Below, in pieces: positions 8,725 to 17,560 of a DNA stretch of 64,000 bases. Source of the DNA: CAVSWT01 sp963775245 (GTDB lineage Bacteria; Bacteroidota; Ignavibacteria; Ignavibacteriales; Ignavibacteriaceae); NCBI GenBank assembly GCA_963775245.1, contig CAVZID010000019.1, positions 372,001 through 436,000 on the forward strand, read 5' to 3'. Below the pieces are notes generated by a model. The model had not been told where the DNA came from, searched no databases, and saw only the letters and a program-made list of their open reading frames with translations. The first letter of the stretch is position 1, and the number at the start of each line of letters is the position of its first letter. The translations under genes were made by a program, and so were the position numbers.

Positions 8725-9368
8725 TAGTTATTTTCTCTTAACACTTCCGCATCAAGTATTTTTTTAATTTCATTTAACTGGGAAGAAATCCTGGCATCAA
8801 CACTTCCTATTTCAGATTCAATTATGCATCCGCCCGGTTCCACTCTTTCATCAGCTTCAAAAGAAATTTTTGAAAACGAGTTGTTGCTTAACAATTGTTC
8901 ATTTTCTTTGCTGATAGTTTCTATTTCATCCGGATTTAATTTTATTATTAATGTATTTGCTCCGAGCACCTTTTTAACAGCTTCTCCAAGCGATTTCTTA
9001 ATTATACTTTCATTTTTTATTTCATGGCGTATAACTTTTTCACTGATGAAGAACGAAAAATCAAGGACTTTTTCTGAAAATAAATTTTCATATTCTTTTA
9101 TTTTTTCGTTAATGCCAGCGATCAAATTATTCAGCTCATCATACTTTTTATTTAGCTCTTCTTCATATTTTTCACTTAATTGAGATTGTGCAAGATCATA
9201 TCCCTGCTGGTATCCTTCATCAAATTTATTTTTAAGCTGTTCTTCAAACTTTTTTTGCTGAAGAATTATTTCACTTTCTTCCGGTTCAAAAGGGCCATCA
9301 TCAAGATGCTTCCTCATTTTGAAATTAACTGAGCTGGAAGGCGAGTTTATTAAAATTCTATCAGACAT
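8724..9368 (-). CDS. fliH: FliH, negative regulator of FliI
   Basis: 214 residues. A Glu/Gln/Lys-rich central coiled coil (about 35-95) is followed by the FliH/V-ATPase E-like C-terminal domain. That domain contains LIIKLNPDEIETISKE and the GGCIIESEIGSVDARISSQL segment typical of FliH/YscL. FliH dimers hold FliI and tether it to the C-ring through FliN. The start overlaps the fliG end by eight bases, and the stop overlaps the fliI start. Confidence 0.92.
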   Translation of the reverse strand: MSDRILINSPSSSVNFKMRKHLDDGPFEPEESEIILQQKKFEEQLKNKFDEGYQQGYDLAQSQLSEKYEEELNKKYDELNNLIAGINEKIKEYENLFSEKVLDFSFFISEKVIRHEIKNESIIKKSLGEAVKKVLGANTLIIKLNPDEIETISKENEQLLSNNSFSKISFEADERVEPGGCIIESEIGSVDARISSQLNEIKKILDAEVLRENN

Positions 9369-10416
9369 AAATTTCAGTTGAGTTTGAACTTAGATTTAAG
9401 GTTATTTCGCCAGTCTCTTCAAGATTTTTAATAACATCAATAATCTTTGCCTGCGAATCTTCAACATCCTTCAGCTTAACCTTACCCATAAACTGCAATT
9501 CTTCTTTCAATAGGTCGGCTCCTCTTTCGGACATATTCTTGAATATTTTTTGTTTCAATCTTTCGTCACTTACTTTTAACGATAGCGCTAGATCTTTTCT
9601 ATCAACTTCACGAAGAATCTTTTGAATATCTTTATCTTCAATATGAATAATATCTTCAAACAAGAACATTAATCTTTTTACTTCAGTAGCAACATCCTGA
9701 TCAACTTCCAAAAGGCTGTCCAAAATATCCTTGCTCATTGTAACACTCATTTTGTTGAGAATTGATGCCAGGCTTTTAGTTCCACCTAATGCACTAAGGG
9801 TTTGGCCAATGCTTAAGCCGGCAAGCTCATCAACTACTTTTTCTATTTGCTTCAATGTCTGAGGAGAAACTTTCCCCAAAGTTGCAATCCTGTGCACAAC
9901 ATCTGTCCTTAGTGGTTCCTGAAGTTCGCGCAGTGCATCAGCTGTTTGTGATGGAGTAAGATGCGAAAGAATTAATGCAATAGTCTGCGGGTGCTCTTTA
10001 TTTAAGAAATTCATTAGCTGTGATGAATCTGCTTTCTTTAAAACTTCAAAACCTTTAAGTGTTGTTAAAGTTTTAACCTTATCTATAATTTCTACTGCTT
10101 TTGTAGTTCCAAAAGATTTTTCCAAAAGAGCGTGGGCATAATCCAGGCCGCCTTCAAGCATGTATTCTCTTGCCGTAACCATGTGATAAAATTCAAGAAG
10201 AACACCATCTACTTGTTGGGCTGAAACGTTTTTCACCTTGCTGATTTCTGCAGAAATCATTTCAAGCTCTGAATTATCTAAAAATTTATATACTTCAGAC
10301 GCTGTGTCTATTTTCAAAGCAATCATTAAAATTGCAGCTTTCTGTAATCCTGATAATTGAGGAAGCTGTAGCTGCGATTGCTGTACTGCTGTTTCTTGAT
10401 TAGGCTTCATCTTCAT
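9361..10416 (-). CDS. fliG: FliG, flagellar motor switch protein
   Basis: 351 residues. The N-terminal FliF-binding domain, a middle domain with the EHPQTIALILSHL motif, and the C-terminal domain with LMFLFEDIIHIEDKDIQKIL are all present. The torque helix has charged residues (REVDRKDLALSLK). FliG couples stator ion flow to rotation and binds FliM. The start lies 17 bases inside fliF. An unusual Gln-rich N-terminal tail (about 5-20) precedes the conserved fold, so a later start cannot be excluded. Confidence 0.97.
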   Translation of the reverse strand: MKMKPNQETAVQQSQLQLPQLSGLQKAAILMIALKIDTASEVYKFLDNSELEMISAEISKVKNVSAQQVDGVLLEFYHMVTAREYMLEGGLDYAHALLEKSFGTTKAVEIIDKVKTLTTLKGFEVLKKADSSQLMNFLNKEHPQTIALILSHLTPSQTADALRELQEPLRTDVVHRIATLGKVSPQTLKQIEKVVDELAGLSIGQTLSALGGTKSLASILNKMSVTMSKDILDSLLEVDQDVATEVKRLMFLFEDIIHIEDKDIQKILREVDRKDLALSLKVSDERLKQKIFKNMSERGADLLKEELQFMGKVKLKDVEDSQAKIIDVIKNLEETGEITLNLSSNSTEIYV

Positions 10417-11995
10417 GCAACCATGCGTTTATTAGTTTTGCCGTGTCTGTTGGGTTTTTAGATACGTAGTTAGTTATTTTTTCGTGTTGAACTTTTTTAG
10501 ATACTGCTTCTTCAGAAAGTTCATCCTCAAGGTCACCTACATCTATCATCGGCGGCCTTGGCTTTTTAGGAGGTGCTATACCTCCTTTTGCTGAACTGCC
10601 TGTAGCAAAGTAGGCATCCGGGTTATATCCTGCGTTACCATTTACAGTTCCAATAATAATTTTTTCATTTTTCAATTTGTTCATCAAACCTTTTAAGATG
10701 AAAAGCGATGCTCCAATAGCTAATACTGTTAAGAGAATATTTATCCATTTATCCGGGTTACTAAATACGGATGTCTCCTGAGGCTTAACATCTTCAACCG
10801 GTTTTGTTTCAAAAGGAATATTTACAATGGAAAATTGATCTAATCTTTTACCATCAAAACCAACTGCATTTTTAATAATATCTTCAAGCTTGTTAAGCTG
10901 ATCTTGTGTTCTTGGTTCATAAACTGTTTCTGTTTTATCACCTTTTGTAACTTCTTTCGGCGCATCATTTATTACTGCGGCAACGCTCAATCTTTTAATA
11001 TTTCCAACACCTTCAACAACTTTTTGAACCGTCTTATTTATCTCGTAATTGGTAGTATTGTTTTGACTTGTTTGCGAACTTGAGTCTCCAGTCTTTTTCC
11101 CATTATTTTCAGTCTTAATGCTTTGCTCACTTATAGCTACTTGAGATTCAGGATCATACATTTCCATAGTCTTTTCAACTTGATTGAAATTTAAATCAGC
11201 ATTTACCTGGACCATTGCATTTCCATATCCCAAAACATTATCGAGAATACTTTGTGCTTTTGAAGCAATGTAACTTTCAACTGACTGTTTAATTTCGTAT
11301 TGTTTATTGCTTGCCCCGCCAAATAAATCGTCCGAAGTTTCCTTTGAAAGAAGCCTGCCGCGTGTATCAATTAATGTGACTTTATTAGATTCCAATCCTT
11401 CAACACTGCTTGATACAAGATTAATTATTGCAGCAATGTTTCCCTTTGTAATTGAATAATTGTTTTTCAGTTTTAGAACTACGGAAGCTGTAGGTTGTTT
11501 TTCTTCATCCTTAAAAACCGATTTCTGCGGCATAACAATATGGACTCGAACACCTTCTACACCCTCTTGTTCGCTTATTGTTCTGGCAAGCTCGCCTTCA
11601 AGAGCCCGCTTATAATTCAGCTTTTGCATGAACTCGGACATACCCATAGTGTTCTTATCAAAAATTTCATAACCTACAACTCCTGAGCTTGGAATCCCTT
11701 TTCCAGCAAGCGACAGTCTTGTTTCATATACTTTTTCTTTCGGCACTTTAATAGTTCTTCCGTTGTCTTCTATTTTATATTGGATTTTATCAGAATTAAG
11801 TACATCAACAATCTTTGAAGCATCTTCTTCTGCAAGATTTGAATACAAAGTAGAAAAATTTGGTTCATTTAGAATAACAACTAATGCTCCAATTAAAACC
11901 ACTGTTAAAAGTAAAGCTGCACTTAAAATTATTTTTCTCTGAAGTGTAAGACTGTTAAAAGTATTTATAACAGAACCTAAATTATTTTTATCCAT
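10400..11995 (-). CDS. fliF: FliF, flagellar MS-ring protein
   Basis: 531 residues. It has a first membrane helix (about 22-43) and the ring-building motif domain with NEPNFSTLYSNLAEEDASKI. The conserved MS-ring segment contains VRVHIVMPQKSVF and PTASVVLKL. A second membrane helix (about 430-452) leads to a cytoplasmic FliG-binding tail. FliF nucleates the basal body and houses the export gate. It is followed by fliG with a 17-base overlap. The length is close to the family norm. Confidence 0.97.
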   Translation of the reverse strand: MDKNNLGSVINTFNSLTLQRKIILSAALLLTVVLIGALVVILNEPNFSTLYSNLAEEDASKIVDVLNSDKIQYKIEDNGRTIKVPKEKVYETRLSLAGKGIPSSGVVGYEIFDKNTMGMSEFMQKLNYKRALEGELARTISEQEGVEGVRVHIVMPQKSVFKDEEKQPTASVVLKLKNNYSITKGNIAAIINLVSSSVEGLESNKVTLIDTRGRLLSKETSDDLFGGASNKQYEIKQSVESYIASKAQSILDNVLGYGNAMVQVNADLNFNQVEKTMEMYDPESQVAISEQSIKTENNGKKTGDSSSQTSQNNTTNYEINKTVQKVVEGVGNIKRLSVAAVINDAPKEVTKGDKTETVYEPRTQDQLNKLEDIIKNAVGFDGKRLDQFSIVNIPFETKPVEDVKPQETSVFSNPDKWINILLTVLAIGASLFILKGLMNKLKNEKIIIGTVNGNAGYNPDAYFATGSSAKGGIAPPKKPRPPMIDVGDLEDELSEEAVSKKVQHEKITNYVSKNPTDTAKLINAWLHEDEA

Positions 11996-12001
11996 GGCTT
12001 T

Positions 12002-12295
12002 TTATGGTTCCATTCTGATTAATTCTTTGTACATGTCTACAGTTTTATTCCTTATTTCCATAAGAAGCTCTAAACTAGTTTTAGCTTTTTCTGCGGCTAT
12101 CATAACATCATGAATCTCAACATTATCATCACCTGCAACAAAGTTCTGGGTAATTTTATCTGCATCGTTTTGTGTTTTATTTACAGATCCAAGAAAATCA
12201 CTTAGGACATTTTCAAACTTTGAATTACCTGGCTTCTCGGTAGCTTTTGGTGAAAGTATTTCAGGGAGTATATCACTAATTGGCTGTATCTTCAT
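12002..12295 (-). CDS. fliE: FliE, rod/MS-ring junction protein
   Basis: 97 residues. The C-terminal FliE signature is clear: IHDVMIAAEKAKTSLELLME, then RNKTVDMYKELIRMEP. FliE links the MS ring to the proximal rod proteins FlgB/FlgC and is an early export substrate. It sits one base after a small orf and seven bases before fliF, inside the canonical flgB-flgC-fliE-fliF order. Confidence 0.95.
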   Translation of the reverse strand: MKIQPISDILPEILSPKATEKPGNSKFENVLSDFLGSVNKTQNDADKITQNFVAGDDNVEIHDVMIAAEKAKTSLELLMEIRNKTVDMYKELIRMEP

Positions 12296-12296
12296 A

Positions 12297-12557
12297 CTAT
12301 CCTCTCTTGTTAAATAATGAACCGACTTTAACTCCGCTCATTTTTCCGTTTTTAGAATAGAAGTGATTTTCTATTTCTGTTTTATTATTGGGATATAAGT
12401 CAACAAAAAAATTTTTTTCTTCAGAGGTAATTTCCTTTTTAGCTGCAAGTTTGTCTGTATTAGGCAAATGAAATGCTTCTTCTGTTTTTGCCTGCTTCTG
12501 AACTCCTCTCGGAATTTGAGGGCCGTAATTACCAATCATATTTGTAGATATTCTCAT
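12297..12557 (-). CDS. Small flagellar-operon protein of unknown function
   Basis: 86 residues from the ATG at 12557. This start is preferred over an upstream ATG at 12584 inside flgC because GGAG lies about eight bases before it and the flgC stop is one base away. The product is polar, without a membrane segment or signal peptide, and ends in MSGVKVGSLFNKRG. I do not recognise a family. It sits between flgC and fliE, where most genomes have nothing, so it may be a lineage-specific rod or export accessory. Confidence 0.7.
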   Translation of the reverse strand: MRISTNMIGNYGPQIPRGVQKQAKTEEAFHLPNTDKLAAKKEITSEEKNFFVDLYPNNKTEIENHFYSKNGKMSGVKVGSLFNKRG

Positions 12558-12558
12558 T

Positions 12559-13059
12559 CTATATCTCCATGGAATCTTTTGCAATCTGCTTCGATGAATT
12601 CAATGCAGTGAGATTTGCTTCATAACTTCTTGAAGCTGCAATCATATCTACCATTTCAGTTATGATATTTACATTTGACATTTGCACATAACCATTCTCG
12701 TCTGCATCCGGGCTGTCAGGCATATAAACTACTTCTCCGGTTGATTGATCGGTATTTTCATTTACTTCCATTCCACCTCCAGAATTGGTAACTTGAAAAG
12801 GTGTGTCTGCAGGATTGGAAATGTGATCACTGCTTGTAGTATTTAATCGTATGGTTCTACCTGAATCGATTAAGTTATTCCCAAATTGTTCGTCATTCTC
12901 TTGAACAGATAAGAATTTTCTTTTATATGGCTGGCCGTCTGCTGTACGGGTAGTGTCAGCGTTTGCAATATTCTCTGCAATAAGATTCATTTTTTTTCTT
13001 TGAACACTTAAGCCTTGAGCGCTTATGTCAAAACCTGAAAAGTTTCCTCCGATTTTCAA
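12559..13059 (-). CDS. flgC: FlgC, proximal rod protein
   Basis: 166 residues. The N-terminus carries the axial protein motif (FDISAQGLSVQRKKMNLIAE, then NIANADTTRT). The C-terminus is the typical NVNIITEMVDMIAASRSYEA helix. It assembles the proximal rod with FlgB and FlgF. The start overlaps the flgB stop by four bases (ATGA). Confidence 0.96.
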   Translation of the reverse strand: MKIGGNFSGFDISAQGLSVQRKKMNLIAENIANADTTRTADGQPYKRKFLSVQENDEQFGNNLIDSGRTIRLNTTSSDHISNPADTPFQVTNSGGGMEVNENTDQSTGEVVYMPDSPDADENGYVQMSNVNIITEMVDMIAASRSYEANLTALNSSKQIAKDSMEI

Positions 13060-13451
13060 CCGTTACCTCCGCCTTTAATTACTTCTTGAATTAACTTGAA
13101 ATAATCCCCGATCCGGCGTGAAGCAAACTTAAAGCTAAGTGAGTTTTCAGCCAGATCGGACATTTCTTTGTCAATATCTACATTATTAACCCCGGAGTAA
13201 ATTTGCCCATCATCATCATTTACAATGTTGAATTCAGAACCTTGAACAAATTGTTGCGAACCGAAATGCTGCGGTTCTGTGACTTTCATTTGGTTGGATA
13301 AATTCTCTTTTAGAAGGGCATTAAACTTAACGTCTTCTCTCTGGTATCCTTCGGTTCCTATGTTGGAAATGTTTTTACTGATTACTTTATTTTTAACAGA
13401 AGTGTAATCCAGTAAATTTTCTAAGAGCCTAATATTTGAAGATGTTGACAT
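13056..13451 (-). CDS. flgB: FlgB, proximal rod protein
   Basis: 131 residues. It has the FlgB-type N-terminus (LLENLLDYTSVKNKVISKNI, then SNIGTEGYQ) and a C-terminal helix with LSFKFASRRIGDYFKLIQEV. It is the first gene of the rod/MS-ring/export/hook operon. Its ribosome-binding site AAGG (13460-13463) is followed by eight T residues directly before the ATG. Those T residues and the AAGG also form the 3' side of a terminator-like hairpin. Confidence 0.95.
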   Translation of the reverse strand: MSTSSNIRLLENLLDYTSVKNKVISKNISNIGTEGYQREDVKFNALLKENLSNQMKVTEPQHFGSQQFVQGSEFNIVNDDDGQIYSGVNNVDIDKEMSDLAENSLSFKFASRRIGDYFKLIQEVIKGGGNG

Positions 13452-13454
13452 AAA

Positions 13455-13535
13455 AAAAACCTTGAATTTTAACTGAAAGTTTCAAATGAGGTGCCACCAG
13501 ATTATTTGTAAAAATTTCAGTTATTCAAGGTTTTT
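13455..13535 (-). terminator. Terminator-like long hairpin between che operon and flgB
   Basis: The arms AAAAACCTTGAAT-TTT-AACTGAAA (13455-13478) and TTTCAGTTATTCAAGGTTTTT (13515-13535) pair over 21 bp with a three-base bulge around a 36-base loop. On the minus strand the hairpin ends in eight T residues (13452-13459), so it can terminate the che transcript just before flgB. The flgB ribosome-binding site is in the stem, and a sigma-54-like promoter motif is in the loop. Confidence 0.72.
13481..13496 (-). promoter_or_regulatory. Sigma-54-like promoter motif before flgB
   Basis: The minus strand reads TGGCACCTCATTTGAA: a -24 TGGCAC and a -12 TTTGAA with the required 10 bases between GG and the -12 G. 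The usual -12 GC is GA here. The predicted start, near 13471, gives a leader of about 20 bases to the flgB ATG. An almost identical motif precedes cheR (18981-18996). An NtrC-type activator with GAFTGA is encoded at 26980-28371. Confidence 0.55.
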
Positions 13536-13574
13536 AGCCAATTTATATGGCTAAATATAAACAGTTGATAATTA

Positions 13575-13814
13575 TTAATCAGAATAATCTAATATGATTG
13601 ATTTTGATTCTCCGCAGGTACAAACAAATTTAATCTCCTTAATAGTATCATTTTCATCCTTTTTAAGAATGACTTTAACACCGCTGTGCTCTTCTTCTTC
13701 AACAGTGATCTTCGTTTTCCCGTTTAAAGAAATGTCTTCTTTTTTAATTACACCGGTTTTTAATTTTCTAGCTGTAAATTCATTTAAAACTGTTTCCTCA
13801 TATATATTGCTCAT
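13575..13814 (-). CDS. Small conserved-looking protein after cheB
   Basis: 79 residues, overlapping the cheB 3' end by 17 bases. The N-terminal part is polar. The C-terminal part is predicted beta-rich and ends in IKFVCTCGESKSIILDYSD with a CxC-G motif, which could bind a metal or be a disulfide pair. I do not recognise the family. Tight coupling to cheB and a terminator-like hairpin 40 bases downstream show it closes the che operon, so a chemotaxis accessory role is an inference. Confidence 0.68.
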   Translation of the reverse strand: MSNIYEETVLNEFTARKLKTGVIKKEDISLNGKTKITVEEEEHSGVKVILKKDENDTIKEIKFVCTCGESKSIILDYSD

Positions 13815-14877
13815 GTTTCACCATTTTATTAATTAATTCTGGAATTTTATCTAAAGGAGCTTCAATATCTGAAAGCCCCGCTTCAGAAACTGCCCTTGGC
13901 ATACCATAAACCACACAAGATTCTTCATCCTGTGTTATACAATAACCGCCGAGCCTTTTCAATTCTTTAATACCTTCAAATCCATCTTTTCCCATCCCCG
14001 TCATAATAACGCCTAATAAATGTTTGCCAAACATTTCAACCAGCGATAGCATCATTACATTAACAGAAGGCTTGTGAAGTGTATTTGATGGTTCATTACT
14101 AATAACTATTTTACACTGGCTCGATGTTCCTGTTACAGTTAAATGTTTTCCTCCAGGGGCGATATAAATAACTCCACTTTGGGCTATCTCACCATTTTCA
14201 GCCTCTTTTACCTTAAGCTTACACATTCCGTTTAATCTATCTGCAAGAGATTTAGTAAACTTGGGCGGCATATGCTGCACAATAAAAATCGGGCAATCTA
14301 TATATTCAGATAATCTGGGTAAAGCTTTTTGAAGTGCCATTGGCCCGCCTGTTGAAATACCTATCCCAATAGCCTTGTAAGATAAATCAGGAATTGAATT
14401 TTTCTCAACCGGCTTAGGTCCATTATTGCTGTTTGTTGAATAATGTTTTATGCTAATAACTCTTTTCTGAAAAGAATGATGCTTAAGAATTTCTCTAAGC
14501 TTTTTTAATAAATCTTCTTTAAAATTATTTATATCTCCCCATAAAGAAGGATCTTTTGGGATAAAATCAAGTGCACCTAATTCTAGTGCTTTTAAGGTAG
14601 CATCAGCACCTTCTGTTGTTAATGCACTTAACATAACAACAGGAACAGGGCATTCCTTCATTATTTTTTTAAGTGCTTCAATGCCGTCTACATTGGGCAT
14701 TTGAACATCAAGAGTAACTAAATCCGGTTTGACTTTTTTAACAACTTGGTAGGCTTCCTCACCGTCCTTAGCAGTTGCAATTACTTCAAAATCGCCTGCC
14801 TCATTTAAAGTAATTGAAAGAAGCTTTCGCATCGTTGCAGAGTCATCAACCACTACTACTTTAATTTTATTTTGCAT
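13798..14877 (-). CDS. cheB: CheB, chemoreceptor methylesterase/glutamine deamidase
   Basis: 359 residues. The receiver domain (1-125) has acidic D11/D12 and phosphoacceptor D57 in LVTLDVQMPNVDGI. The CheB methylesterase domain (about 168-355) has the catalytic Ser in GIGISTGGPMAL, His in FIVQHMPPKF and Asp in GVIMTGMGKDG. It removes receptor methyl groups to give adaptation and opposes CheR. It overlaps cheA upstream by 11 bases and the small orf downstream by 17. Confidence 0.97.
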   Translation of the reverse strand: MQNKIKVVVVDDSATMRKLLSITLNEAGDFEVIATAKDGEEAYQVVKKVKPDLVTLDVQMPNVDGIEALKKIMKECPVPVVMLSALTTEGADATLKALELGALDFIPKDPSLWGDINNFKEDLLKKLREILKHHSFQKRVISIKHYSTNSNNGPKPVEKNSIPDLSYKAIGIGISTGGPMALQKALPRLSEYIDCPIFIVQHMPPKFTKSLADRLNGMCKLKVKEAENGEIAQSGVIYIAPGGKHLTVTGTSSQCKIVISNEPSNTLHKPSVNVMMLSLVEMFGKHLLGVIMTGMGKDGFEGIKELKRLGGYCITQDEESCVVYGMPRAVSEAGLSDIEAPLDKIPELINKMVKHEQYI

Positions 14878-16798
14878 TTTCCTTAGCGTATTTTGTTAAC
14901 AATTCAGCAACGTCTAATATCATTACGACAGTACCATCCCCTAAAATTGTTGAACCGGCTATTCCTTTAATCACGCCTAAATAATTTCCCAGCGATTTTA
15001 TAACTACTTCTTTTTGTCCTATCAGCTTATCGACTTTAATACCGAATCTTTTTTCAGCAATTCCTACTACAACAATATATTGCCAAACTCTATCTACAAC
15101 ATTATCTCTATGATTGTAAAGGAGTTCGTTTATATCGACAACGGGAATAACGTTATCTCTTAGCCTGATAACTTCATGCCCGTTAATAGTATTGATATTA
15201 TCCGAATGAACCCGAACCGTTTCGATGACACTGCTTAACGGTATAACCAAAGATTCATCTTTTACTTTAACAATCATTCCAAGAATAATTGCAAGTGTAA
15301 GAGGAAGCTTTATTATGATTTTAGTACCTGCTCCTTTTTCTGATTCAATATTAATCAACCCTCTAAGCTTGGTAACATTTGTTCTTACTACATCCATCCC
15401 AACTCCGCGGCCGGAAATATTTGTTACTACTTCCGCGGTTGAGAATCCGGGGAGAAAGATTAAATTAAAAATATCCTGTTTGTTTAACTCTTTTGCTTTA
15501 TCAGCAGAGATTAATCCTTTTGAAACTGCTTTTTCTTTAATTACTTCAGGATCAATTCCTTTTCCGTCATCTTCAATTATTATAGTTATATTATTGCCTT
15601 CGTGGTCGGCAGAAAGCTTAATCGTTCCGGTTGAATTTTTTCCGGCAGCAACCCTTTCTTCCGGCGTCTCAATTCCATGATCAACCGAATTTCTGATAAG
15701 GTGAACTAACGGATCATTTATTTCTTCTATTAATGATTTATCAAGTTCTGTTTCTTCGCCTTCAATTACAAGTTCAACATTTTTATTTGTGTCTTTTGAT
15801 ATATCTCTAACTAAACGCGGGAAACGGTTAAATACTTTCCCGATTTTAACCATCCTGGTTTTCATAACTATAGATTGAAGTTCATTTGTCATGTGGTCAA
15901 TAAGCTTAACTACTTCTGATAAATCCCTTGCATGATCGGTACCTTCAAATTGAAGTGTGAAATCAGAATTAATTTGTGTAAGCCTGTTTCTGCCAAGAAC
16001 AAGCTCCGAAGCTATATTTAACAGCTCATCTAATCTTTCTATGTCAACACGAATAGTTGATTCTTTTTTAGAAAGATTTGGGTCTATAGTTCTTTGAGGA
16101 GTTTGTTGAATCACTTTCTTCGCAGTCTCTTCAACCTTTTCCACATCATTTTCTTTTGAAGAAACTTCTTCTTTTACGGGTTCCTGTATTATTTTTTCGG
16201 CTTCTTTTGTTTCTTCAGTTTTTTGTTCCGATTTTTTCCCTCTACTTTTTGAAGGGGCTTTTTTGCTTCCAGTAGTTTTTTTAGACTTAACTGACTTCTT
16301 TGAAGAGGCAGCTTTTTTTGTTTCGGTCTTTTCAGGTTTAGTAATTTCTTCCTTTGAAGAAGAAGACATTAACCCTTTTTCAACTTTTTCAATAACTGCA
16401 ACCAATTGTGAATGAGCACTTTCAATTTCCACATCTTCAGTATGACTAGCTTCTATACAAAAGATAAGCTCTTTTAATTTGTCGAAAGCGACAAGAATGA
16501 CATCCATTATCTCTTCATTCAACGTAACTTCTTTTTTTCGAAGTTTATTTAAAATGTCTTCACCTTTATGAGTAATGGAGGTTAATTTTGTTAGAGATAA
16601 AAATCCTGCCGAGCCTTTAATAGTATGAAATGAACGGAAGACCTGGTTTAAAAGTTCCGTATCGTCCGGCCTCTTTTCCATTTCAATAATATCAACATCA
16701 AGGCTTTCCAGGATCTCTTTAGATTCTATAAGAAAACTTTCAACGATCTCCTTCATATCGGGATCGTTAAGAATTGGATTTTGTGTTGAGTTGCTCAT
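14867..16798 (-). CDS. cheA: CheA, chemotaxis histidine kinase
   Basis: 643 residues. The P1 Hpt domain has phospho-His H58 in RSFHTIKGSAGFL. The P3 dimerisation helices are at about 245-325. P4 ATPase motifs include HLIRNSVDHGIETPEER, EDDGKGI and GRGVGMDVV, and a P5 CheW-like domain covers about 510-640. Residues about 150-240 are a Lys/Ala/Ser/Glu-rich linker where the CheY-binding P2 domain normally lies. No P2 fold is apparent. It autophosphorylates in receptor arrays and passes phosphate to CheY and CheB. It overlaps cheZ by four bases. Confidence 0.96.
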   Translation of the reverse strand: MSNSTQNPILNDPDMKEIVESFLIESKEILESLDVDIIEMEKRPDDTELLNQVFRSFHTIKGSAGFLSLTKLTSITHKGEDILNKLRKKEVTLNEEIMDVILVAFDKLKELIFCIEASHTEDVEIESAHSQLVAVIEKVEKGLMSSSSKEEITKPEKTETKKAASSKKSVKSKKTTGSKKAPSKSRGKKSEQKTEETKEAEKIIQEPVKEEVSSKENDVEKVEETAKKVIQQTPQRTIDPNLSKKESTIRVDIERLDELLNIASELVLGRNRLTQINSDFTLQFEGTDHARDLSEVVKLIDHMTNELQSIVMKTRMVKIGKVFNRFPRLVRDISKDTNKNVELVIEGEETELDKSLIEEINDPLVHLIRNSVDHGIETPEERVAAGKNSTGTIKLSADHEGNNITIIIEDDGKGIDPEVIKEKAVSKGLISADKAKELNKQDIFNLIFLPGFSTAEVVTNISGRGVGMDVVRTNVTKLRGLINIESEKGAGTKIIIKLPLTLAIILGMIVKVKDESLVIPLSSVIETVRVHSDNINTINGHEVIRLRDNVIPVVDINELLYNHRDNVVDRVWQYIVVVGIAEKRFGIKVDKLIGQKEVVIKSLGNYLGVIKGIAGSTILGDGTVVMILDVAELLTKYAKENAK

Positions 16799-17550
16799 TT
16801 TAAAAACAATTTATCTATTTCATCTTGTGAAGTTAATTTATTTCCTTCATTAATAAGATCATCAACTAATTTTTGATTATCGGCTGATTTGGTATAAACG
16901 GCATCCGGGTTGAAATGTCCATCTTCAGGGAATTCATAATCAGTTTCACTTTCCTGATTAGCTACACCTTCAAATTCCACAATTATAGAAGCCAATTTTC
17001 CTTGTACCGATTCAATTAGATGATTAACTGCAGCTAATTGCTGTGTTGTAATATCCTGAACTTGAAGAGAAAGAGTTATGTTGCTGACATTATCTCTTAT
17101 TTTCTTTATTGACTCAAATAACTTGCTCAAAGAACTTTCATTCAAATCTAATTGTTCGTACTCATTAAACAATTTCTGAACTTCTTTATTCTCTTTGGTT
17201 AATGATTTTATTTTTCCTAAAATTGTTGTCCTTTCATAATCATCAGCTATAAGCTGACTAATGCCAATTTCAATTATTTGAGCATCACTAGAAATAACAT
17301 CAACAATATCCAAAATTTCTGTAGTAGCCATTTCAGTAGCACTTGTAACATCATTTATCTGGTTAGTGGCACGCGGTATTTTATAAGTGCTTTCGTAAAT
17401 TGACTTATTGATGTTTTCCAGCATAGGAATAGTGTCCCGCATAAATTCAATAAGATTCTGAATAATCGGAATTAACCTTTGAGCATCCTTAAATACTATA
17501 TTTAAGCTGTCAAGTTTTGAGTATAATACATTTACGTTTATTTTAGTCAT
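16795..17550 (-). CDS. cheZ: CheZ-family CheY-P phosphatase
   Basis: 251 residues from the ATG at 17550, chosen over 17568 because AAAGG lies about eight bases before it and it does not overlap cheY. The product is long helices with the CheZ-type active-site pattern in SLQVQDITTQQLAAV. The Asp and the Gln four residues later match the D143/Q147 pair of E. coli CheZ. The C-terminus LTSQDEIDKLFLK resembles the CheZ tail helix that grips CheY. It dephosphorylates CheY-P. Overall similarity to enteric CheZ is low, but the position between cheY and cheA supports the call. Confidence 0.85.
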   Translation of the reverse strand: MTKINVNVLYSKLDSLNIVFKDAQRLIPIIQNLIEFMRDTIPMLENINKSIYESTYKIPRATNQINDVTSATEMATTEILDIVDVISSDAQIIEIGISQLIADDYERTTILGKIKSLTKENKEVQKLFNEYEQLDLNESSLSKLFESIKKIRDNVSNITLSLQVQDITTQQLAAVNHLIESVQGKLASIIVEFEGVANQESETDYEFPEDGHFNPDAVYTKSADNQKLVDDLINEGNKLTSQDEIDKLFLK

Positions 17551-17560
17551 TGTTTTACCT

